A DNA stretch of 64,000 nucleotides from Streptomyces zhaozhouensis (GTDB lineage: Bacteria; Actinomycetota; Actinomycetes; Streptomycetales; Streptomycetaceae). A program made the translations under genes and the position numbers. Shown here piece after piece: positions 52,344 through 60,229 of this stretch (positions are counted from its first letter, which is position 1; each line of letters opens with the position of its first letter). Below the pieces are notes generated by a model. The model made no database searches, was not told the origin of the DNA, and saw nothing but the letters and a program-made list of their open reading frames with translations. The DNA lies in NCBI RefSeq assembly GCF_900230195.1, contig NZ_OCNE01000021.1, positions 1-64,000 of the forward strand, given 5' to 3'.

Positions 52344-52365
52344 GGCTAGGTTCGAAACCTTAGCC
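52344..52365. promoter_or_regulatory. 22-bp hyphenated palindrome in the divergent sigma/STAS region
   Basis: The sequence GGCTAGGTTCGAAACC then TTAGCC is a near-perfect inverted repeat with GGCTA/TAGCC outer arms and GGTT/AACC inner arms. It lies about 30 bp upstream of the STAS start and ~64 bp before the sigma promoter, where a regulator could control both. Confidence 0.4.
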
Positions 52366-52428
52366 TCTGGAAGCCCGGTCCGGCACCCTAACAGGCCCGA
52401 CTTTCCGTGCAATTCGGGCGTAGCAGAC

Positions 52429-52458
52429 TTGCCATAGTTACCGAAATCCGGGTAGGGC
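52429..52458 (+). promoter_or_regulatory. sigma-factor gene promoter candidate
   Basis: TTGCCA (-35) and TAGGGC (-10) with an 18-bp spacer; the -10 is ~102 bp before the ATG. A GGGTAG motif overlaps it, but no matching -35 for a SigB-type promoter lies at the right distance. Confidence 0.4.
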
Positions 52459-52560
52459 TAGAAGAGCACCCAGTTTCCGAACCGGCTTGGAGGCGCCGCA
52501 CCCCCAGTGGACGTCACGGCTTCGGCGGCCATACGCCGAGAGACTACGGAGGACAACACC

Positions 52561-53466
52561 ATGTCACCGGCCCCTCGTACCCACGAACCGCATACCGACG
52601 CCCCCGCGAAGGCCGTCGAAGGCCTGGCCCCCGCAGCCACGGCGGCCGACGCCGACGACGTGCTCGCGGACCTGCCCGAGCTGCCGCCTTTCGACCAGGT
52701 GGCGCCGCTGGACGCGCGGGAGCTTTCCAAGAGCCTCTTCCTCCGCCTGCGGGACCTGGAGGAGGGCACCCACGAGTACGCGTACGTGCGGAACACGCTG
52801 GTGGAACTCAACCTGGCGCTGGTGAAGTTCGCCGCCGCCCGGTTCCGTTCCCGCAGCGAGCCGATGGAGGACATCATCCAGGTCGGCACGATCGGCCTGA
52901 TCAAGGCGATCGACCGCTTCGACGCCGAGCGCGGCGTGGAGTTCCCCACCTTCGCGATGCCGACGATCGTCGGCGAGATCAAGCGCTTCTTCCGGGACAC
53001 CTCCTGGTCGGTCCGGGTTCCCCGCCGACTCCAGGAGCTCCGTCTCGACCTGGCCAAGGCGGGTGACGAGCTGGCCCAGAAGCTGGACCGCTCCCCGACC
53101 GTGGCCGAGCTGGCCGAACGCCTCGGGCTCTCCGAGGAAGAGGTCGTGGAGGGCATGGCCGCCTCCAACGCCTACACCGCGAGCTCCCTGGACGCACAGC
53201 CGGAGGAGGACGACGCGGAGGGCGCGCTGGCCGACAGGATCGGCTACGAGGACCACGGCCTGGAAGGCATCGAGTACATCGAGTCGTTGAAGCCGTTGAT
53301 CGCGCAGCTGGCGCCGCGCGACCGGAAGATCCTCTCGCTGCGCTTCGTGGCGAACATGACGCAGTCGGAGATCGGCGAGGAGCTGGGCATCTCGCAGATG
53401 CACGTCTCGCGACTGCTGTCGAAGACCCTCGGGAAGCTGCGCCGCGGCCTGATGGTCGAGGAGTGA
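52561..53466 (+). CDS. sigI: RNA polymerase sigma factor, SigB/SigF group
   Basis: A 301-residue group 3 sigma factor. Region 2 is EDIIQVGTIGLIKAIDRFDAERG then VEFPTFAMPTIVGEIKRFFRD, region 3 RVPRRLQELRLDLAKAGDEL, and region 4 MTQSEIGEELGISQMHVSRLLSKTLGKLRRG, the DNA-binding helix-turn-helix. The disordered N-terminus (1-55) is Ala/Pro-rich. The ATG has GGAGGACAACACC upstream. The flanking anti-sigma kinase and STAS genes and the hut cluster downstream match the S. coelicolor sigI locus, so the symbol rests on context rather than a search. It probably answers osmotic or other stress. Confidence 0.9.
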   Translation: MSPAPRTHEPHTDAPAKAVEGLAPAATAADADDVLADLPELPPFDQVAPLDARELSKSLFLRLRDLEEGTHEYAYVRNTLVELNLALVKFAAARFRSRSEPMEDIIQVGTIGLIKAIDRFDAERGVEFPTFAMPTIVGEIKRFFRDTSWSVRVPRRLQELRLDLAKAGDELAQKLDRSPTVAELAERLGLSEEEVVEGMAASNAYTASSLDAQPEEDDAEGALADRIGYEDHGLEGIEYIESLKPLIAQLAPRDRKILSLRFVANMTQSEIGEELGISQMHVSRLLSKTLGKLRRGLMVEE

Positions 53467-53477
53467 CAAACACCCCA

Positions 53478-53500
53478 CCCGGGACCTCGGGGGTCCCGGG
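53478..53500 (+). terminator. first hairpin after the sigma gene
   Basis: A 9-bp stem (CCCGGGACC with GGTCCCGGG) and a 5-base loop about 11 bp after the sigma stop codon. A second palindrome (CGGTCACCCGTGACCG, from 53531) lies beyond it. Confidence 0.6.
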
Positions 53501-53558
53501 GAGCACACGGGTGAGCGGGAGCCGGGCGACCGGTCACCCGTGACCGAGGAACGGTCAG

Positions 53559-53602
53559 CCTGGACGGCGCGCGGCTTCACTCCGCGCGCCGTCCAGGCTT
53601 TT
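53559..53602 (+). terminator. strong intrinsic terminator after the sigma gene
   Basis: Perfect 16-bp stem (CCTGGACGGCGCGCGG with its complement at 53582-53597), a 7-base loop, and a C-TTTT run right after. This is the best classical terminator in the window. Confidence 0.85.
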
Positions 53603-53672
53603 GCGTGTGCGGCGAGCGGCGCGAACGCGGTGTGCGGGGCGTGTGGGGTGCCGGCCTCTGCGGCCGCGGCGC

Positions 53673-53697
53673 GGGGCGGGGCGGGGCGGGGCGGGGC
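53673..53697 (+). repeat. five tandem GGGGC units (potential G-quadruplex)
   Basis: Five GGGGC units in a row on the plus strand, enough to form a DNA G-quadruplex. It lies in the gap between the sigma gene and the TetR gene, ~110 bp after the 3' end of the TetR gene. Confidence 0.8.
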
Positions 53698-53708
53698 GCG
53701 CTGACAAC

Positions 53709-53789
53709 GTGGAGGCCGTGGACGCCGTGCCCGGGGTGACCGGCGTGGACGGGGTGACCGGCGTGAACGGGGTGAACGGGGTGAACGGC
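53709..53789. repeat. nine tandem 9-bp GTG-initiated units
   Basis: Nine units beginning GTG with a preferred form GTGAACGGG, such as GTGACCGGC and GTGGACGGG. The array ends about 20 bp before the TetR stop codon. Together with the G-rich tract it makes up most of a 343-bp gap (53467-53809) that otherwise holds only the sigma terminators. Confidence 0.75.
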
Positions 53790-53809
53790 CGGTCGGGGCC
53801 GCGTGGGCG

Positions 53810-54505
53810 TCAGGCGTCGGCGGCGAGGGCGGCGACCTCGGGGAGCAGCGTCAGCGCCCGGCGGGTGCGGGCCACCAACTCCGCGCGACCGTCTGCGCCG
53901 TCGCCCGTGCCGGCGTCCCCGTCCGCGCCGGCTCCGGGGGCGGAGCCGGGAGCGTCGGCCAGCAGCCAGTCGTGGACCGCCCAGCGCCAGGCCGACAGCA
54001 TCAACTCCAGCAGCAGCCGCTGCCGCACCCCGTCCTCGGGCCGCGCGACGGGATGCCGTGCGGCGGCCAACTCCAGCACCCGGTCGGTCGTCTCCGCGCA
54101 GTCGCGCAGGCTGTGCCCGGCCAGCGCGGGGGTGCGCTCGGCCAACGCGCGACAGGCGCGGAACCTGGCCGCCCAGTCCTCGTCCATCGCCAGCACGGCG
54201 GCGAAGAGCGCCTCACGGTAGTCGGACTGCGCGGTGCCCCCGGGCGGCAGCTCGGCGAAGGCCGCCGTGTAGGCCGCCCACAGCTCCTGCTCGGGGGCGA
54301 GAGCGACGGCCTCCTTGGACGCGAAGTTCCGGAAGAACGTGCGCTGCGAGACCTCGACCGCCTCCACCACCTCGTCCAACGTGGTCTCGGCGAACCCGCG
54401 CTCGGTGAACCTGCGCAGCGCCTCCGAGACCAACGCCCGTCTGGTGCGCAGCTTCTTCCGCTCCCGCAGCGTCGGCGCGCCCCCTGAAGTATCCGCATCG
54501 CTCAC
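53810..54505 (-). CDS. TetR family transcriptional regulator
   Basis: A 231-residue TetR regulator. HTH at ~residues 14-60 (LRERKKLRTRRALVSEALRRF, then TTLDEVVEAVEVSQRTFFRNFASKEAV). The C-terminal ligand half shows the LELMLSAWRWAVHDWLL helix and a low-complexity Gly/Asp/Ala insert near 185-205. It starts from a GTG and diverges from the oxidoreductase gene across a 178-bp gap with paired TGTCGGT sites. It probably regulates the oxidoreductase. Ligand unknown. Confidence 0.93.
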   Translation of the reverse strand: MSDADTSGGAPTLRERKKLRTRRALVSEALRRFTERGFAETTLDEVVEAVEVSQRTFFRNFASKEAVALAPEQELWAAYTAAFAELPPGGTAQSDYREALFAAVLAMDEDWAARFRACRALAERTPALAGHSLRDCAETTDRVLELAAARHPVARPEDGVRQRLLLELMLSAWRWAVHDWLLADAPGSAPGAGADGDAGTGDGADGRAELVARTRRALTLLPEVAALAADA

Positions 54506-54563
54506 CGCCGCAGCCTATCGAGCCGGACGCCGACCGCCTCGTGCGCGCACCTCTCATGCCGTC

Positions 54564-54600
54564 GACCGCCTTTTGTCGGTCGCCACCAATTGTCGGTTGC
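54564..54600. promoter_or_regulatory. paired operator-like sites in the TetR/oxidoreductase gap
   Basis: Two direct TGTCGGTYGC sites begin 17 bp apart (54574 and 54591), preceded by GACCG that pairs with CGGTC of the first site to form an inverted repeat. Another CCGGTGACCGG palindrome lies ~10 bp further on, then a TATGCT -10-like element at 54624. Confidence 0.45.
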
Positions 54601-54683
54601 TGCCTTTTGCCGGTGACCGGCACTATGCTGGTTCGGGGCAGGCCCGCCAGGGCCCCGCCGCCCCCGAACGAACGGAGCTTGCG

Positions 54684-55625
54684 ATGCGCGCCTGGACGAC
54701 CGACCCCGAAGCCGTGGGGCACCTGACCCTCACCGAGGTCGCCGACCCGGAACCGGCGCCCGACCAGGCACTGGTCCGGGTGGCGGCCTTCTCCCTCAAC
54801 CACGGCGAGGTGGTCCACGGGCTGCCCGCCGCGCGGCCGGGCGCGGTGCTCGGCTCGGACGCGGCCGGCGTCGTGGTGCGGGCGGCGGCGGACGGCTCGG
54901 GGCCGCCGGTCGGCACGCCGGTGGTGACGCTCGCCCTGGAGGGCGCGTGGGCCGAACTGCGCGCCGTGCGGACCGACATGCTGGGCGTCCTGCCCGAGGG
55001 GCTGGACCCGGGCGCGGCGAGCACGCTGCCGGTGGCGGCCGGCTCCGCGCTGCGCGGGCTGCGGCGACTGGGACCCATCCTCGGGCGCCGGGTACTGATC
55101 CTGGGCGGCGGCAGCGGCGTCGGCCGGTTCGCGGTACAACTGGCGGCGCGGGGCGGGGCACATGTGATCGCCAGCACCACCGACCCGGGCAAGGAGGCGG
55201 CGCTCGTGGCACTGGGCGCGCACCAGGTGGTGCGGGGCGCCGAGGGCGTCGAGGCGCTCTCGGGGGAGCCGGTGCACGGGGTGCTCGACATGGTGGGCGG
55301 CGACCATCTCGTCGCCGGCTACCGGGTGTTGGCGCCCGGCGGGGTGCTGGTCGCGCTCGGGCACACGGCCAGGCGCGGTGAGAGCTTCCGACCGGGGGAC
55401 TTCGACGGTCCGCTGGGACACGACCGGTCGATCACCTCGTTCTACCTGCTCGACGACAGTGTCGGGCTCGGAGCCGACCTGAGCTGGATGGCACGGCTGC
55501 TCGCCGGCGGCGAGCTGGAGGCCGGCATCGGCTGGCGCGGCGACTGGTCACGGCTGCCGGAGGCGACGTCGGCGCTGGAGAAGGGCGCCGTGAACGGCAA
55601 GGCGGTGCTCGACGTGACGGGCTGA
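54684..55625 (+). CDS. zinc-binding dehydrogenase/quinone oxidoreductase (MDR family)
   Basis: A 313-residue medium-chain dehydrogenase/reductase. GroES-like N-terminal half (~1-110; LVRVAAFSLNHGEVVHGLP) and NADPH-binding half (~115-300) with LILGGGSGVGRFAVQLAARGGAHVIAST. The catalytic zinc residues are absent, as in quinone oxidoreductases. Start is the ATG behind GGAGCTTGCG. It is controlled by the divergent TetR by inference from gene order and operator-like sites. Substrate unknown. Confidence 0.92.
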   Translation: MRAWTTDPEAVGHLTLTEVADPEPAPDQALVRVAAFSLNHGEVVHGLPAARPGAVLGSDAAGVVVRAAADGSGPPVGTPVVTLALEGAWAELRAVRTDMLGVLPEGLDPGAASTLPVAAGSALRGLRRLGPILGRRVLILGGGSGVGRFAVQLAARGGAHVIASTTDPGKEAALVALGAHQVVRGAEGVEALSGEPVHGVLDMVGGDHLVAGYRVLAPGGVLVALGHTARRGESFRPGDFDGPLGHDRSITSFYLLDDSVGLGADLSWMARLLAGGELEAGIGWRGDWSRLPEATSALEKGAVNGKAVLDVTG

Positions 55626-55749
55626 GCGACGGAACGGCGGGCGGCCGCCGGCACGGGCGCCGGCGGCCGGTGCCGGTGCCGGCGGCCGGCGCCGGCGCTC
55701 TGGTGAAACGCCGGAGCGAGCCGTGGAACGGCCCGGCTAGGGTGCCGAC

Positions 55750-56556
55750 ATGCCTCCCCACCTGCTGAGCGTCAACACCGGCCGCGCCGCCCCCGTCGCC
55801 AGGACCGACAACCCCGGCGGACTGACCGGCATCGACAAGCGACCGACCGAGGGCGGGATCGCGGTCGACGCGCCCGGCCCCAAGGGGACGGGCGGCAGCG
55901 GCCTCGCCGGCGACAGCGTCGCCGACCTCCGTCACCACGGCGGCGACGACCAGGCCGTCTACGCCTACGCCCGCGAGGACCTCGACCACTGGTCCGAGGA
56001 GCTGGGTCAGCCGCTGCACAACGGCGTCTTCGGCGAGAACCTGACCACCGAGGGCATCGACGTCAACGACGTCAAAATCGGTGAGCGGTGGCGGGTGGGC
56101 GACACACTGCTGTTGGAGGCCACCTCTCCGCGCATCCCCTGCTCGACCTTCGCCGACTGGCTCGGCCAGCGCGGCTGGGTCAGGCGCTTCGCCGGAGCCG
56201 CCCTGCCCGGGGCCTACTTCCGGGTGCTGCGGCCCGGCACGATCCGGGCGGGCGACCGGATCGAGGTCGTGCACCGGCCAGCGCACGATGTGTCCGTCGC
56301 CCTGGCCTTCCGCGCCCAGCTCGGCGAACCCGCCCTGCGCCCCCGACTGCTGGCCGCCGGCACGGCACTCCACACCGAGCTGTACCGCAAGGCCGTCGCC
56401 TGGGCGGAGCCGGCCACGGCAACGGACACGACGGACAGGACGGATCCGGCGGATCCGGCGGAGCCGGCGGAGAAGACCGAGTCGGCGGAGCCGGCGGAGA
56501 AGACCGAGCCCGCGGAGCCGGTCGCGGCGACGGGCGCGGCAAAGTCCATCGGATAG
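55750..56556 (+). CDS. MOSC-domain protein (YiiM-like)
   Basis: A 268-residue MOSC protein with a 3-alpha C-terminal region, the YiiM type. It starts MPPHLLSVNTGRAAPVARTDN. The MOSC motif is LRHHGGDDQAVYAYAREDLD (~60-79) and GVFGENLTTEGIDVNDVKIGERW. The conserved Cys in SPRIPCSTFADW (~128) is a likely molybdenum-cofactor or substrate-binding residue. The last ~50 residues are a disordered Glu/Lys/Pro/Ala tail with 27-bp internal repeats and an appended VAATGAAKSIG. Function probably related to 6-N-hydroxylaminopurine detoxification or Mo-cofactor handling. Confidence 0.9.
   Translation: MPPHLLSVNTGRAAPVARTDNPGGLTGIDKRPTEGGIAVDAPGPKGTGGSGLAGDSVADLRHHGGDDQAVYAYAREDLDHWSEELGQPLHNGVFGENLTTEGIDVNDVKIGERWRVGDTLLLEATSPRIPCSTFADWLGQRGWVRRFAGAALPGAYFRVLRPGTIRAGDRIEVVHRPAHDVSVALAFRAQLGEPALRPRLLAAGTALHTELYRKAVAWAEPATATDTTDRTDPADPAEPAEKTESAEPAEKTEPAEPVAATGAAKSIG
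56461..56507 (+). repeat. 27-bp-period repeat in the MOSC gene tail
   Basis: Two exact 20-bp copies of GAGCCGGCGGAGAAGACCGA start 27 bp apart and encode EPAEKTE repeats in the disordered tail. Confidence 0.8.
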
Positions 56557-56650
56557 GTCGAGACGTACGGGACAGCCGAGACCGCGGACGTCTCGGACGC
56601 GGCGGACGCCACCGCCCGCTGACCCGGCGGTCGGGGAAGCGGGCCGGTGC

Positions 56651-58186
56651 TCAACTCCGCTCGGCGGCCCCCTCCAGCGCGGTGTCGATCACCCGCTGCG
56701 TCAGCCGGAGCCGCACGTAGACCGCCAGCGCCGCCAGCACCACCGCCGTCAGCAGCAGCGGGGCGCGCAGCGCCGCCTCACGCCCCCAGTGCGGCTCGAC
56801 CACGGTGACCAGCAGCCCGCCCAACGCCGCGCCGAGCGGAATGGTGCCCCAACCGAGCAGCCGGTAGACGCTGTTCACCCGGCCCAGCAACCGGTCGGGT
56901 ATGAGCGTCTGGCGGATCGTGACCGTCACCACGTTCCACAGGACGACCACGAACCCCAGCAGGCTCATCACCGCGCCGACGAGCCAGGCGTGGGAGGCGA
57001 GGCCGGTGGCGCCGAAGACGCAGGACTGGACGACCACCAGCAGCAGCAGACTCCGCGCCCGGCCGAGGGCGCGCACCACCCGGGCCGCGAGGAGCCCACC
57101 CGCGAGCGCGCCGACGCCGGTCACCGAGGAGAGCAGCGCGAAGCCCACCGGCCCGAGGCCCAACACCTCCTGGGCGAAGAGCACATAGGTCACCATCGCG
57201 CCCTGCGAGGCCATGTTGGTGAGGGCCAGGGAGAGCGCCAGCCGCCGCAGCAGCTGGTGGGACCAGAGCCAGCGCACTCCCTCCCGGGTCTCCGCCCGCA
57301 TCGAGGGGCGCGGCGCGGCACGACCGGGAGCGGCACGACCGGGAGCGGCACGGTCGGGCGCGCCCTGCCCGGGTATCGGCCCGGGGGCCGTGCCGCCCGG
57401 GGGTGGGCCCGCCGGCCGGTCCGCCTCCCGCGAGGGCTCCGCCTCCGGCGAGAGCGCGGGCGCGGGCACGACGGGCGGCGCCGGCGGCCCGACAGGCGGG
57501 GCCGGCGGAACGACGGACGGGGCCGGTGGCACGGCGGGGGTCGGCGGGCCCGTCGCGGCGGCCCGGAAGGTGCCGCGCAGCGACAGCAGCAACACCCCGG
57601 CCAGCACGGCGGTCACCGCGTCGAAGGCGAAGGGGGCGGCGAGCGTCAGCGCGAGCAGCAGGCCGCCGAGCGGTCGGGCCAGAAAGTCGTCCGCGACGAT
57701 CTGGGTGGCCATCAACCGCCCGTTGGCGCTGTCCAGTTGACGGCGCTCCACCAGGGAGGGGAGCAGCACCTGCGAGGTGTTGTCGAAGAGCACCTCGGAG
57801 AAGCCGAGGGCCAACGCGCAGCCGCAGAGCAGCGGCATCGTCATGGCGTCGAGCGCCACCAGCAGCGCGACGACACCGACGAGCACCGCGCGGGCACCGG
57901 TCATCCACACCATCAGCAGCCGCCGGTCCAAGCGGTCGGCCAGAGCGCCGGCCGGCAGGCTGAAGAGCAGCCAGGGCAGCCGGTTGGCCACCGCCACAAG
58001 CGCGATGAGAAAGGCCTGGTCCGTCAGGGTGCTCGCCAGCCAGGGGAAGGCGATCGCACTCGCGCCCTGCCCCAGGTTGGACACCGTGGCGGCCGACCAG
58101 AGGTGCCAGAACGGCCTTCCCAGCCCGCGTCGTTGCCCACCGCGCGCCTCGTTCGTCACCGCCCGTTCGCGGCTTCCGCTCGTCAT
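56651..58186 (-). CDS. MFS transporter (MFS_3/EntS-like)
   Basis: A 511-residue major facilitator with 12 hydrophobic segments in two halves. N-half motif GRPFWHLWSAATVSNLGQGASAIAFPWLA matches MFS_3 exporters, and LFSLPAGALADRLDRRLLMVWM carries the A motif. A Pro/Ala/Gly-rich loop (~residues 205-295) replaces the usual short central loop, which is unusual for the family. Start ambiguous: ATG 58186 is used here, but an ATG at 58195 and a GTG at 58210 are in frame; the GTG would sit 8 bp from a TATAGT -10-like box as a leaderless start. Exported substrate unknown. Confidence 0.88.
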   Translation of the reverse strand: MTSGSRERAVTNEARGGQRRGLGRPFWHLWSAATVSNLGQGASAIAFPWLASTLTDQAFLIALVAVANRLPWLLFSLPAGALADRLDRRLLMVWMTGARAVLVGVVALLVALDAMTMPLLCGCALALGFSEVLFDNTSQVLLPSLVERRQLDSANGRLMATQIVADDFLARPLGGLLLALTLAAPFAFDAVTAVLAGVLLLSLRGTFRAAATGPPTPAVPPAPSVVPPAPPVGPPAPPVVPAPALSPEAEPSREADRPAGPPPGGTAPGPIPGQGAPDRAAPGRAAPGRAAPRPSMRAETREGVRWLWSHQLLRRLALSLALTNMASQGAMVTYVLFAQEVLGLGPVGFALLSSVTGVGALAGGLLAARVVRALGRARSLLLLVVVQSCVFGATGLASHAWLVGAVMSLLGFVVVLWNVVTVTIRQTLIPDRLLGRVNSVYRLLGWGTIPLGAALGGLLVTVVEPHWGREAALRAPLLLTAVVLAALAVYVRLRLTQRVIDTALEGAAERS

Positions 58187-58382
58187 GCCAGGCATTCTGC
58201 CCAACTTCACCGACAGTGACTATAGCTACGCTCCGTGAGTAGTCGCGCGACCCAACGCCGCGCGCCCCGTCGTGTGCGCCCGGAGCGCGACTCGCCGGTA
58301 ACTTCTGTGAAGCTCGTCGGGTCGATCGGGAACGGCCGAGGACCATATGGACAACTGACACAGGATCGACAACGCTCGTACC

Positions 58383-59042
58383 ATGGCCGTCCCCGCGTCT
58401 CCACAACCCCCACACGCCGCACATCCGACGCACGTCCCCCCGTCGAGCGCGCCGCCGGAGCCGCCGGGCCTGCTGATCGTCTTCGTCGGACTGGTCACCC
58501 TTGTCTTCGGCCTCTCCACCACCACCTGGATATCGCTCCAACTCGACGGCGGCAGCATGGAGTTGACGCTGAACGAGGTGGCGCGGCTGCTTCCCTCGGC
58601 CGAGCGCGGCACCGTGTTGGGCGGATTCGCCCACGTGTACCTCCAGTACCTCAGCTGGCCGACGGCGCTCTGCGCGGCGTTCGCCTCCGTGGCCGCCACA
58701 TGGCCGCGCCCGGTGCGCACGCCCCGGCGCGCGACAGTGCGGTTCGCGACCGGTACCGCGCTGTTCGGCATCGTCGCGACCGCCGCGCTGGCGTGGTCGC
58801 TCAACGGACTGGGGGTCGGGGAGGGCTACTGGACCGACTGCCGGGTGCTCGCCGGCCCCTGGGTGACGGGGATCGGGCTGGCGCTGATGCTGCTCGGCGT
58901 GCGCCTGGGCAACCGGCGGCACCGGCCGGCGCCCGGGGCCGCGCCCCGGGGAGCGGGCCGGCTCCCGGGCCCCGCGGGGGATCAGTCGACGCGCGCGCCC
59001 TCCCGCCAGACGGCGGAGACCAGCGGCACGCCGGGGCGGTAG
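58383..59042 (+). CDS. membrane protein with four hydrophobic segments, overlapping hutI
   Basis: A 219-residue membrane protein of unknown family. Hydrophobic segments lie near 29-47, 90-107, 118-138 and 150-170. A Pro-rich N-terminus precedes them. The last ~37 residues run 61 bp into the antisense of the hutI end and through a GC hairpin at 58932-58950. This suggests that the original stop was lost or lies earlier through a frameshift. It lies between the MFS gene and the hut cluster with its own promoter region. Function unknown. Confidence 0.7.
   Translation: MAVPASPQPPHAAHPTHVPPSSAPPEPPGLLIVFVGLVTLVFGLSTTTWISLQLDGGSMELTLNEVARLLPSAERGTVLGGFAHVYLQYLSWPTALCAAFASVAATWPRPVRTPRRATVRFATGTALFGIVATAALAWSLNGLGVGEGYWTDCRVLAGPWVTGIGLALMLLGVRLGNRRHRPAPGAAPRGAGRLPGPAGDQSTRAPSRQTAETSGTPGR
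58932..58950. terminator. hairpin at the end of hutI and the membrane-protein gene
   Basis: An 8-bp stem (CCCGGGGC with GCCCCGGG) and a 3-base loop 32 bp beyond the hutI stop, inside the last codons of the opposing membrane-protein gene. Likely a terminator for hutI, perhaps for both. Confidence 0.45.
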
Positions 59043-60151
59043 GCGAGATGCACCGGGTCGGGCGCGTCCAGCAGCGCCAGGTCGGCCCGGCCTCCCGGCA
59101 CGATCCGGCCGACGTCGGCACGTTCCAGCGCGGCGGCGCCGCCCGCGGTCGCCGACCAGAGGGCCTCGTCGGGCGTCATCCCCATCTCCCGCACGGCGAC
59201 GGCCAGGCAGAACGGCATCGAACTGGTGAAGGACGAGCCGGGGTTGCAGTCCGTGGCGAGCGCGACCACGACACCGGCGTCCAGCAGCCGGCGCGCGTCG
59301 GGGTAGGGCGAGCGGGTGGAGAACTCGCAGCCCGGCAGCAGCGTCGCGACGGTCGGGCCGTCGGCGAGCGCCGCCACGTCCGCGTCGGTCAGATGGGTGC
59401 AGTGGTCGGCTGAGGCGGCGCCCAGTTCCACGGCGAGCGCGACGCCGGGGCCGGGGCCCAGCTGGTTGGCGTGGACCCGGGGCCGCAGCCCCCTGGCACG
59501 ACCGGCGAGCAGCACCGCGCGCGCCTGGTCGGCACCGAACGCGCCGCGCTCGCAGAACACGTCGACCCAACGGGCGTGCGGCGCGCAGGCGTCCAGCATC
59601 GGCCCGGTCACCAGGTCGACATAGCCGGCGGGGTCGTCGCGGTACTCGGGGGCGACGATGTGGGCGCCGAGAAAGGTGACCTCGTCGAGCTGTTCCGCGG
59701 CGATCCGCAGCGCCCTCGCCTCGTCGCGGACGGTGAGGCCGTAGCCGGACTTGGTCTCGACCGTGGTGGTGCCCTGCCGCGCCATCTCCCGGCGGAAGTG
59801 GGCGAGCCGGGCGGCCAGTTCGTCGTCGGGGGCGGCACGGGTGGCGGCCACGGTGGTGGCGATGCCGCCCGCCTCGTAGGGCTCGCCCGACATCCGGGCG
59901 TGGAACTCGGCGGTGCGGTCCCCGGCGAAGAGCAGGTGCGCGTGGGAGTCGACGAAGCCCGGGATCACGCTTCGACCGGCCGCGTCGATGTGACTGTCAG
60001 TGGCGGGTGCTCTACTGGACGCACCGATCCAGACGACGCGGTCGTCCTCGATCACGAGGGCCGCGTCCTGGAGTCGGCCGAGGGGTCCGGTGCCGAGGGA
60101 GGGATCGTTGGTGACCAGGGTGTTGATGTGGGTGAGGACGGTGCTGGGCAT
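58982..60151 (-). CDS. hutI: imidazolonepropionase
   Basis: A 389-residue amidohydrolase-fold enzyme opening 4-imidazolone-5-propionate to formimino-glutamate, step three of histidine breakdown. Metal and substrate motifs: VDSHAHLLFAGDRTAEF (~65-81), TTVETKSGYGLTVRDEARAL (~130), HANQLGPGPGVALAVELGAASADHCTHL (~225-252) and ATDCNPGSSFTSS (~300). All normal. It is the last gene of the hut transcription unit, 78 bp downstream of hutF. ATG start. Confidence 0.96.
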   Translation of the reverse strand: MPSTVLTHINTLVTNDPSLGTGPLGRLQDAALVIEDDRVVWIGASSRAPATDSHIDAAGRSVIPGFVDSHAHLLFAGDRTAEFHARMSGEPYEAGGIATTVAATRAAPDDELAARLAHFRREMARQGTTTVETKSGYGLTVRDEARALRIAAEQLDEVTFLGAHIVAPEYRDDPAGYVDLVTGPMLDACAPHARWVDVFCERGAFGADQARAVLLAGRARGLRPRVHANQLGPGPGVALAVELGAASADHCTHLTDADVAALADGPTVATLLPGCEFSTRSPYPDARRLLDAGVVVALATDCNPGSSFTSSMPFCLAVAVREMGMTPDEALWSATAGGAAALERADVGRIVPGGRADLALLDAPDPVHLAYRPGVPLVSAVWREGARVD

Positions 60152-60229
60152 CGGGGGCGGCTCCCGGTGGGCTGGGGCGGCGGTGGACGGGCGGTGCTGC
60201 GGGGACCGGCGCGCGCTGCGCGGGGCCCG

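Noticed and set aside
52450..52455. SigB-type GGGTAG promoter for the sigma gene
   Set aside because: No GTTT-like -35 lies 14-16 bp upstream.
53601..54221. Plus-strand open frame with collagen-like Val-x-Gly repeats
   Set aside because: It runs through the terminator region and antisense to tetR, has no ribosome site, and the repeat is explained by the 9-bp DNA array.
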